Shown: positions 7,467 through 13,247 of the stretch, piece by piece | Layout: the number at the start of each line of letters is the position of its first letter | How positions within the stretch are numbered: position 1 is the stretch's first letter | From: Pseudomonadota bacterium | Lineage (GTDB): Bacteria; Pseudomonadota; Gammaproteobacteria; Burkholderiales; JABEVD01 | DNA length: 13,247 nt | Direction: 5' to 3' | Assembly: GCA_021811205.1 (NCBI GenBank) | Contig: JAJZPK010000051.1 | Location: 1 to 13,247 of the forward strand | The notes under the pieces: model-generated | The model's input: only the letters and a program-made list of their open reading frames with translations | What the model was told of the DNA's origin: nothing | Databases searched by the model: none | Translations under genes and position numbers: made by a program

Positions 7467-8817
7467 GCTTTCCAGAACGACCACGTTCAGACTGACCCTG
7501 GTCTACAGTATTTTTTTCATGCTTTGCGTGGTCATGCTGCTGGGTTTTGTCTACTGGAAGACGGCAAGGGAAATGACTCGTCGTGTCGACCAGATTCTGA
7601 ATATCGAGAAAAAGGATTACACCCACGCAAATCCGGGCAGTCTGCCAGTGAAGATTTCGGAGGGTATCAGGCGAGATCTGCGTCATACCTACCTTTTCGG
7701 CTTGTTTTCGAAAAAGGGCGGATGGGTGGCCGGGAATCTTTCCGATATTCCAAGTGATCTTCCGCAGAACGGGAATATCTATCAGATCAAATTGTCTTCC
7801 TCAAAGGCTTTTCCGCAGTCGCGTATCGTGCGAATTTCGGCGATTCGACTGAATTCCGGAGATTTGCTTCTTCTCGGACACGATGTCCAGCAGCTTTTGG
7901 AATTCCGCGAGATCATGAAAGGTGCATTTTTCTGGGGCGGATCGCTGACAGTGGTGATCGGTCTTCTGTTCGGCTTCATGCTGAGCTTCAAGCCGCTTTC
8001 CCGTATCGATGAGATACAGCGGGTCTGCGAACTGATCATGCGCGGCGACATCAGGCAGAGATTGCCTATTTCAAGAAGGCGTGACGAACTCGATATGCTG
8101 ATCGTCATCGTGAATAAAACGCTCGACGAGATCGAAAGGCTGATGTCAGAAGTGAAAAGCGTGTGCGATAGTATCGCTCATGATTTGCGTACCCCTCTTA
8201 CAAGGCTGCGCGCCATGCTCTATCGAGCACAGCAGCATGGGCAGGGACCGATCTTCGAACAGATGATTTCGGAAATGGACTCGCTGCTCTTGCGCTTTCA
8301 GGCGCTTTTGCGCATTTCCGAAATCGAAAACAAAGAAAGGCGAGCGGGATTCAACGTAGTGCAGCTGTCTGATATTCTGAAACAGGCCGTCGAGTTATTT
8401 GAACCTCTTGCGGAAGACAAGCTTGTGAAGGTGGTTCTGAGCGTTGAGGCGGTGGACACGGTTAAAGGCGACGGGCATCTTCTGTTCGAGGCGATTGCCA
8501 ACATTTTTGACAATGCTGTCAAATTTACTCCTTCAGGGGGGACGATTACGATCAGACTTACTCACGTTGATGGCGGAGCGAGAATTGATTTTATCGATAC
8601 CGGCCCCGGAATTCAGCCTAGCGAAAGGGCGATGGTGCTCAATCGTTTCTATCGCGGGACTGGAAGCCGCTCTACGTCCGGTTTCGGTTTGGGCCTTTCC
8701 ATCGTTATGGCGATTGTCAGGCTGCATGATTTCGAGTTCGTGCTTGGCGAATGGGAATCCCAAAATTGCGTATCCATTATCTGTCGATCTTATACGCTTC
8801 ACCGATTTATCGATTGA
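7453..8817 (+). CDS. Two-component sensor histidine kinase (HAMP-HisKA-HATPase)
   Basis: From a GTG start at 7453 the protein has 454 residues. It begins RTTTFRLTLVYSIFF leading into a first membrane helix (about 12-33). A periplasmic sensor region of about 120 residues follows (about 40-157), then a second helix (about 160-178), a HAMP linker (about 178-232), the dimerisation H-box SIAHDLRTPLTRLRA with H243, and the ATPase domain: N-box NIFDNAVKFTP (N354), G1 box DTGPGI (382-387), F box RFYRG and G2 box GFGLGLS (410-416). All catalytic boxes are intact. The open frame extends to an ATG at 7396, but that region overlaps the regulator's DNA-binding wing and does not resemble a kinase N-terminus. 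The GTG has no clear ribosome-binding site, suggesting translational coupling across the 14-bp overlap. This type of kinase is commonly linked to RND pumps; its ligand is unknown. Confidence 0.93.
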   Translation: MNISKLSRTTTFRLTLVYSIFFMLCVVMLLGFVYWKTAREMTRRVDQILNIEKKDYTHANPGSLPVKISEGIRRDLRHTYLFGLFSKKGGWVAGNLSDIPSDLPQNGNIYQIKLSSSKAFPQSRIVRISAIRLNSGDLLLLGHDVQQLLEFREIMKGAFFWGGSLTVVIGLLFGFMLSFKPLSRIDEIQRVCELIMRGDIRQRLPISRRRDELDMLIVIVNKTLDEIERLMSEVKSVCDSIAHDLRTPLTRLRAMLYRAQQHGQGPIFEQMISEMDSLLLRFQALLRISEIENKERRAGFNVVQLSDILKQAVELFEPLAEDKLVKVVLSVEAVDTVKGDGHLLFEAIANIFDNAVKFTPSGGTITIRLTHVDGGARIDFIDTGPGIQPSERAMVLNRFYRGTGSRSTSGFGLGLSIVMAIVRLHDFEFVLGEWESQNCVSIICRSYTLHRFID

Positions 8818-8820
8818 TCT

Positions 8821-8840
8821 AACCCTTTAAAGGGTTAACC
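8821..8840. promoter_or_regulatory. Perfect palindrome, candidate operator of the pump operon
   Basis: Directly behind the kinase stop codon, AACCCTTTAAAGGGTT (8821-8836) is a perfect 8+8 bp palindrome. It overlaps a second palindrome, GGTTAACC (8833-8840). No T-run follows, so it is unlikely to be a terminator. Its centre would be near -50 relative to a start site set by the TATAAT at 8866-8871, a position used by activators. A related GGTTAACCC motif recurs at the pump start codon. Function is inferred from position and symmetry only. Confidence 0.45.
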
Positions 8841-8843
8841 TGA

Positions 8844-8871
8844 ATTACATATTTACAGGCTAGAATATAAT
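8844..8871 (+). promoter_or_regulatory. Candidate distal promoter of the RND pump operon
   Basis: A perfect TATAAT -10 hexamer at 8866-8871 is preceded at 16 bp by ATTACA (8844-8849, four of six to the -35 consensus). Transcription would start near 8878, giving a leader of about 164 nt. The weak -35 and the palindrome immediately upstream fit an activator-dependent promoter, for example one controlled by the neighbouring OmpR-type regulator. Confidence 0.45.
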
Positions 8872-8926
8872 GAATTTATTTTTATCTCCGATCATTTAAG
8901 CTTGCCATAAGTTATGATTGCTGTCG

Positions 8927-8955
8927 TTGGCAGTATGTTGGGCGTTTGTCATGAT
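8927..8955 (+). promoter_or_regulatory. Candidate proximal promoter of the RND pump operon
   Basis: TTGGCA (8927-8932, five of six to consensus) and CATGAT (8950-8955, four of six) are spaced by 17 bp. This would place a start near 8962 and a leader of about 80 nt. It is an alternative or addition to the distal promoter. Confidence 0.35.
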
Positions 8956-8988
8956 CTTGCGGAGTGATTCGATTGTAGATCTTTACCT

Positions 8989-9010
8989 GATGGTGCATGA
9001 AAGCACCTTC
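8989..9010 (+). other. Hairpin in the leader of the RND permease gene
   Basis: GGTGC (8992-8996) pairs with GCACC (9003-9007) around an ATGAAA loop. Two more pairs extend the stem beyond one T-T mismatch. An A-rich stretch follows instead of a T-run, so it is not an intrinsic terminator. It lies about 30 nt before the permease start, and could influence translation initiation of a gene that lacks a clear ribosome-binding site. Confidence 0.35.
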
Positions 9011-9031
9011 TAAAAAATTATTATTCTGACT

Positions 9032-9040
9032 GGTTAACCC
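9032..9040. promoter_or_regulatory. GGTTAACCC motif abutting the permease start codon
   Basis: GGTTAACCC at 9032-9040 is the exact reverse complement of GGGTTAACC at 8832-8840, 200 bp upstream. It ends one base before the ATG at 9042 and occupies the position where a Shine-Dalgarno sequence would be expected. It may be a second operator half, allowing looping or roadblock repression. An eight-base palindrome can also arise by chance. Confidence 0.33.
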
Positions 9041-9041
9041 A

Positions 9042-12000
9042 ATGATTTGGATCGTTCGGGTCGCATTGAGTCGACCTTACACTTTTATTGTCCTTGCGCT
9101 ACTAATAGGTATCTTGGGGCCGCTTGTTTACGTTAACATGCGCACGGATGTCTTTCCCGACATCAATGTGCCCGTCGTCAGTGCAGTCTGGACCTACAAT
9201 GGCATGGCGCCGAGCGATCTGTCGAGCCGTATAGTAACGTACTACGAAAGGCAGCTGACCACCACCGTCAACGACATCGAGCACATCGAGTCCCAGTCGC
9301 TTCTGGGCGTCGGGGTCGTCAAGATTTTCTTCCAGCCGAACGTCAACATCAACGCTGCGGTAAGCCAGGTGACGGCACTGTCGCAGACGGTGCTGAAGCG
9401 TCTTCCTCCCGGCATCACGCCGCCCTTGATCTTGAGTTACAATGCGTCAAGCGTGCCGATACTCCAGCTTGCGCTTTCGAGCAAGACTCTACTGGACAAC
9501 CAGCTTTTCGACATTTCGAACAATTTCATCCGTCCGCAGTTGGCCGAAGTGGAAGGCGCGGCCGTTCCTTCTCCCTATGGTGGAAAGAACAGGCAGGTTC
9601 AGGTCGATCTCGATTATCAAGCCTTGCGCTCCAAGCACCTTTCTCCTGACGACGTGATCAACGCGATTGCCAAGCAGAACCTCATTCTTCCGGCTGGGGT
9701 GGAAAAAATGGACAAGTTCGAGTACGACGTGATTCTCAATGCGAGTCCGCTTGTGCTCGATCAGTTGAACGACTTGCCCATCAAGTCGGTCAATGGTGCC
9801 ATGGTCTATGTCCGGGATGTGGCGCATGTCTGGGATGGATATTCTCCTCAGGAGAATATGGTCAGGGTCAACGGAAGGCATTCGGTGCTGACGACCATCC
9901 AGAAAAACGGCTCTGCCTCGACATTGGACATCATCGCGCATGTCAAGAGAATCTTGCCTAGGATTGAGGCTGGCGCGCCTCCTGGACTAGTGGTTAGGCT
10001 GGTCGGCGATCAGTCGATATTTGTGAAAGGGGCGATCGCAGGAGTGATCCGAGAAGGTGTGATTGCGGCAGGGCTGACTGCGCTGATGATCCTGCTGTTC
10101 CTGGGAAGCTGGCGGTCTACGATCATAGTGTCTTGCTCAATTCCATTGTCGATTATGTCGGCGATCATCCTGCTTTCCGCTACAGGACAGACGATCAACG
10201 TAATGACTCTGGGAGGTCTTGCCCTGGCTGTCGGAATTCTTGTAGATGAAGCTACTGTGACAATCGAGAGCATCAACTGGCACCTCGAGCATGGCAAGCA
10301 CGTCGAAGAGGCCATCATGGACGGTGCAAACCAGATCGTGGTGCCAGCTTTCGTGTCACTGCTTTCGATCTGTATTGTGTTCATTCCGATGTTTTTCCTG
10401 ACCGGAGTGTCGAAATATTTGTTCGTTCCGCTCGCCGAAGCGGTGATATTCTCGATGATGGCTTCCTTCGTGCTTTCCCGGACGCTGGTGCCGACAATGG
10501 CGAAATACCTGCTGAAAGAGCATGTGATGAATCATGGAGAAGAGCATTCCCATACCAGGAATCCCTTCTTGAAATTTCAAAGGGGATTCGAACGGCGCTT
10601 TGCGGCTATCAGGGAAGGTTACCGTGATCTGCTCCTTATGGCGCTTTCCAGCCGGCGTACATTCATCATTGGTTTCCTCGGCTTCGTGCTAATTTCGTTC
10701 GCCCTTGTGCCATGGCTGGGCGAGAATTTCTTCCCTGTCGTTGATGCTGGACAGATCAAGATGCACATCCGGGCGCAGACGGGAACAAGGATTGAGGAGA
10801 CGGCGAGGCTTTGCGACCTGATGGAGCGCGACATCAGGACCATGATTCCGTCTGCCGAATTGAAGAACATTGTCGACAACATAGGGTTGCCGGTCAGCGG
10901 CATCAACCTTACCTACAGCAATTCCTCGCCGATCGGACCGGGCGACGCGGATATTCTGATTTCACTGAACGAGGATCATCATCCTACAGCAGACTACGTG
11001 AAGCTCCTCAGGAAACGACTAACGGAGGATTACCCTGGTGTAAGCATTGCCTTCCTGCCCGCGGATATCGTCAGTCAGATTCTGAATTTCGGGTTGCCCG
11101 CCCCGATCGATGTCCAGGTGATCGGGTTCAAGCGACAGCAGAATCAAATCTATGCCCAGGAGCTTATGAGCAAGATCAAGCAGATACCGGGGCTTGTCGA
11201 TTTGCGTGTGCAGCAGGCGTTCAACCAGCCCGAGATCCATGTCGACGTAGATCGCACGCTTGCACGGCAGCTCGGCTTCAGTCAGAAGGACGTCGCCAAC
11301 AGCATGCTGATCAGTTTGTCGGGGAGTTTGCAGACGAAGCCGAATTTCTGGGTGAATCCAGGAAACAAAGTTTCATATCCACTCGTAGTTCAGGCCCCCC
11401 AGTTCCGAATGGACACGATCAATGATCTGCAAAACATTCCGGTCACGTCTAGTTCCGGGGCCAAGCCCCAAATTCTCAGTGCTCTCGCCAAGATATCCAT
11501 GGATCAGGGAGAAGCCGTCGTTTCCCACTATGATGTCCAACCCACCATAGACATATTCGGTTCGACACAAGGGCGTGATCTTGGCGATGTGGCGAAGGAT
11601 ATCGACAGGGCGATGAAGGCGACCGCGAAGGATGTGCCCAAAGGTTCGTTCGTTGTCATGCGGGGACAGATCAAGGCGATGAATAGTTCATACAGCGGCC
11701 TGCTTTTCGGACTTTTGGGTGCTATCGTGCTGATTTATCTACTGATCGTGGTGAATTTCCAGTCCTGGCTCGATCCGTTCGTGATCATCACGGCGCTGCC
11801 TGCAGCGCTGGCCGGTATTGTGTGGATGCTGTTTGCCACGCATACCACGCTATCCGTGCCTGCGTTGATTGGTTCGATCATGTGCATGGGGGTGGCGACA
11901 GCAAACAGCATACTGGTGGTAAGCTTCGCACGCGAACGGCTCGACCATGGAGACAGCAGCATCACTGCAGCAATCGAAGCGGGTTTCGTGAGATTCCGCC

Positions 12001-12194
12001 CTGTATTGATGACTGCACTGGCCATGGTGATCGGTATGATTCCCATGGCGCTTGGGCTGGGTGATGGTGGTGAACAGAATGCACCTCTTGGAAGGGCAGT
12101 GATAGGTGGGCTGATGTTTGCAACCTGTGCCACGCTGTTCTTTGTGCCAGTCGTGTTCAGCCTGGTGCATTCCAGGAAAAACTCGGATCAATGA
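9042..12194 (+). CDS. RND-family efflux permease (AcrB/HAE-1-like)
   Basis: This inner-membrane proton-driven exporter forms trimers and drives drugs or toxic compounds out through a periplasmic adaptor and an outer-membrane channel. At 1050 residues it has the full AcrB-like length: TM1 (about 12-32), a first periplasmic domain with TDVFPDINVPVVSAVW, TM2-TM6 (about 335-495), TM7 (about 540-560), a second periplasmic domain, and TM8-TM12 (about 887-1042). The TM4 relay reads GILVDEATVTIES, with D402 and E403 where AcrB has D407/D408. In TM10, GVATANSIL has alanine (A954) at the place of AcrB K940. Both changes are far from the HME metal-pump motifs, so metal export is less likely. The ATG at 9042 has no recognisable ribosome-binding site. 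The adaptor gene follows after 16 bp; permease-before-adaptor order is less usual than adaptor first. Substrate unknown. Confidence 0.93.
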   Translation: MIWIVRVALSRPYTFIVLALLIGILGPLVYVNMRTDVFPDINVPVVSAVWTYNGMAPSDLSSRIVTYYERQLTTTVNDIEHIESQSLLGVGVVKIFFQPNVNINAAVSQVTALSQTVLKRLPPGITPPLILSYNASSVPILQLALSSKTLLDNQLFDISNNFIRPQLAEVEGAAVPSPYGGKNRQVQVDLDYQALRSKHLSPDDVINAIAKQNLILPAGVEKMDKFEYDVILNASPLVLDQLNDLPIKSVNGAMVYVRDVAHVWDGYSPQENMVRVNGRHSVLTTIQKNGSASTLDIIAHVKRILPRIEAGAPPGLVVRLVGDQSIFVKGAIAGVIREGVIAAGLTALMILLFLGSWRSTIIVSCSIPLSIMSAIILLSATGQTINVMTLGGLALAVGILVDEATVTIESINWHLEHGKHVEEAIMDGANQIVVPAFVSLLSICIVFIPMFFLTGVSKYLFVPLAEAVIFSMMASFVLSRTLVPTMAKYLLKEHVMNHGEEHSHTRNPFLKFQRGFERRFAAIREGYRDLLLMALSSRRTFIIGFLGFVLISFALVPWLGENFFPVVDAGQIKMHIRAQTGTRIEETARLCDLMERDIRTMIPSAELKNIVDNIGLPVSGINLTYSNSSPIGPGDADILISLNEDHHPTADYVKLLRKRLTEDYPGVSIAFLPADIVSQILNFGLPAPIDVQVIGFKRQQNQIYAQELMSKIKQIPGLVDLRVQQAFNQPEIHVDVDRTLARQLGFSQKDVANSMLISLSGSLQTKPNFWVNPGNKVSYPLVVQAPQFRMDTINDLQNIPVTSSSGAKPQILSALAKISMDQGEAVVSHYDVQPTIDIFGSTQGRDLGDVAKDIDRAMKATAKDVPKGSFVVMRGQIKAMNSSYSGLLFGLLGAIVLIYLLIVVNFQSWLDPFVIITALPAALAGIVWMLFATHTTLSVPALIGSIMCMGVATANSILVVSFARERLDHGDSSITAAIEAGFVRFRPVLMTALAMVIGMIPMALGLGDGGEQNAPLGRAVIGGLMFATCATLFFVPVVFSLVHSRKNSDQ
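9839..9859. repeat. Perfect inverted repeat inside the permease gene
   Basis: ATATTCTCCT (9839-9848) and AGGAGAATAT (9850-9859) are exact reverse complements separated by one base. The segment encodes YSPQENM, a stretch that appears conserved in related permeases. It contains an internal AGGAG-like sequence nine bases before an in-frame ATG (9858-9860 region). It may be coincidental or a protein-binding palindrome. Confidence 0.6.
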
Positions 12195-12210
12195 ATCAGG
12201 AGCAGTCCTA

Positions 12211-13247
12211 ATGTCAAATGAAATTCCTCCTTACAACGCACCTTCACGGCGCCTCCGCCTGGTTGGTGTGGTTTTCGCTATTGCCGCAGTAACGGTCGCC
12301 CTGACTGGAATTGTGAGCAGAATAAGGCATGACAAGATCCTTGAAAAGGAAACCGCGGAAGCCAACATTATTCCCGTGAATATTGTGAATCCGAAGCACG
12401 GAGGAAGCGAACAGACACTGATTCTTCCCGGCAACGTGATGGCCAATTATACGGCACCCATCTATGCCAGGGTAAATGGCTACCTCAAGATCTGGTATAC
12501 CGATTATGGCGCCAAGGTTAAAAAAGGTCAGTTGCTGGGCATCATAGACACGCCTGAGCTCGATCAACAGATCATGCGTGCTAGAGCGAATGTTGCAACT
12601 GCAGAATCGAATCTTGAAATCGCCAACATCACAGCCAAAAGATGGCAAAATCTACTCGCGTCCGATTCTGTTTCCCATCAGGCGACTGACGAGAAGGTTG
12701 CTGATGCCAAATCCAAGCAAGACATCCTGAATGCTGCAAAGGCAAATCTGGATAGTCTGCTGGCCCAACAGTCCTTCAACAGAGTTGTTGCGCCATTTGA
12801 CGGTGTGGTGACTGAACGCAATACTGATATTGGTCAGCTGATCAACATGGGCAGCAACAACGGCAAACCCCTCTTCCAGGTGGCTGATATTCACCAGATG
12901 CGCATTTTCGTCGAGGTGCCGCAAAGCTTTGCTTCGCTGATCAAGCCTGGTTTGCAGGCTTCGCTATTCTTTCCCGAGCATCCGACTACGTCATACATGG
13001 CGACACTGGACACCACTTCCCAAGGAATCCATGTTTCTTCCAGGACGCTGACCGTCGAATTGCTGATGAACAATGAAAAAGGCGATGTTCTTCCCGGATC
13101 CTATGCTGAGGTGCATTTCATTCTTCCTACCCGGGCTAGTGTCTACAGATTGCCTTCCAGTACGCTACTGTTCCGTAAGGAAGGGCTGCAGGTGGCGACA
13201 GTGGGGCCGGACAACAGGGTTGTTCTCAAAAGCATCAAGATAGAGAT
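12211..13247 (+). CDS. RND periplasmic adaptor (membrane fusion protein), 3' end outside window
   Basis: This HlyD/AcrA-type adaptor links the RND permease to an outer-membrane channel. The frame stays open to the window edge: 345 complete codons, with probably some tens of residues missing. A short cytoplasmic N-terminus is followed by one hydrophobic anchor helix (about residues 16-35). There is no lipobox cysteine, so the protein is held by this helix rather than lipidated. The barrel-sandwich (lipoyl-like) half-motifs are YTAPIYARVNGYLKIWYTDYG with VKKGQLLGIIDTPELDQQ (80-120) and FNRVVAPFDGVVTERNTDIGQLI (189-211). An alpha-helical hairpin lies between them (about 117-187). The beta-barrel domain follows (about 225-305), with the PGSYAEVHF strand near 295. 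AGGAG at 12198-12202 supports the ATG at 12211. It lies 16 bp after the permease stop, so the two are co-transcribed. A TolC-type channel gene may follow. Confidence 0.93.
   Translation, partial: MSNEIPPYNAPSRRLRLVGVVFAIAAVTVALTGIVSRIRHDKILEKETAEANIIPVNIVNPKHGGSEQTLILPGNVMANYTAPIYARVNGYLKIWYTDYGAKVKKGQLLGIIDTPELDQQIMRARANVATAESNLEIANITAKRWQNLLASDSVSHQATDEKVADAKSKQDILNAAKANLDSLLAQQSFNRVVAPFDGVVTERNTDIGQLINMGSNNGKPLFQVADIHQMRIFVEVPQSFASLIKPGLQASLFFPEHPTTSYMATLDTTSQGIHVSSRTLTVELLMNNEKGDVLPGSYAEVHFILPTRASVYRLPSSTLLFRKEGLQVATVGPDNRVVLKSIKIE

Noticed and set aside
6585..7484. Long minus-strand open frame opposite the porin end and response regulator
   Set aside because: It spans a terminator and two gene boundaries, has no recognisable domain, and mirrors the codon pattern of the plus-strand regulator.
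8914..8967. Small open frame of 17 codons in the kinase-permease gap
   Set aside because: There is no ribosome-binding sequence, it overlaps promoter-like elements, and the length is expected by chance. A leader-peptide role cannot be excluded but is unsupported.
1..13247. CRISPR arrays, insertion sequences, tRNA/rRNA genes, phage or toxin-antitoxin genes
   Set aside because: No spaced repeats, terminal inverted repeats with transposase, structural RNA patterns or matching small gene pairs were seen on either strand.

Overview
The window looks like chromosomal DNA of a moderately GC-rich (mid-50s % by eye) Gram-negative proteobacterium. A betaproteobacterium of the Nitrosomonadales/Gallionellales type fits best. 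The reasons are the prfA-prmC-grxD run, an argH gene divergent from an AlgZ/AlgR (LytS/LytTR) pair, an outer-membrane porin of the Porin_4 type, and an RND efflux operon with a periplasmic adaptor. Genus cannot be fixed from the sequence alone. Frequent AGG/AGA arginine codons, even in housekeeping genes, are a lineage trait.

Layout. (1) Positions 1-1806, plus strand: the 3' part of prfA (release factor 1), prmC (which methylates the GGQ of release factors and is translationally coupled to prfA through a TTGA overlap), and the monothiol glutaredoxin grxD with its own likely promoter. (2) Positions 1808-4058, minus strand: argH (argininosuccinate lyase) followed, with an 8-bp overlap, by a fructosamine-kinase family gene that starts at TTG; it converges on grxD with one base between the stop codons. 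(3) Positions 4088-5852, plus strand: a membrane LytS/AlgZ-like histidine kinase and a LytTR/AlgR-like response regulator, overlapping by 8 bp and divergent from argH with only 29 bp between start codons. (4) Positions 5967-6757: an unusually short porin-like outer-membrane protein and a strong intrinsic terminator. (5) Positions 6786-8817: an OmpR-type response regulator and a HAMP/HisKA histidine kinase overlapping by 14 bp. (6) Positions 8818-9041: an AT-rich regulatory gap with two candidate promoters, a perfect palindrome and a 9-bp GGTTAACC-type motif repeated in inverted orientation at both ends. (7) Positions 9042 to the end: an RND efflux permease and, 16 bp later, its membrane-fusion protein, which runs off the window.

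The last three blocks probably form one functional unit: a two-component system sensing an envelope or chemical stress and controlling the RND pump. An outer-membrane channel gene may lie beyond the right edge. The AlgZR pair lies directly upstream of the small porin instead of hemC, which I recall as its usual neighbour; this makes the porin a candidate regulatory target.

I found no CRISPR array, transposase, tRNA, rRNA or integrase. The most unusual items are the architecture of the 224-bp pump control region, the short porin, the permease's altered proton-relay residues, and the near absence of room for a promoter in front of the OmpR-type regulator gene. None of these amounts to a demonstrably new system.
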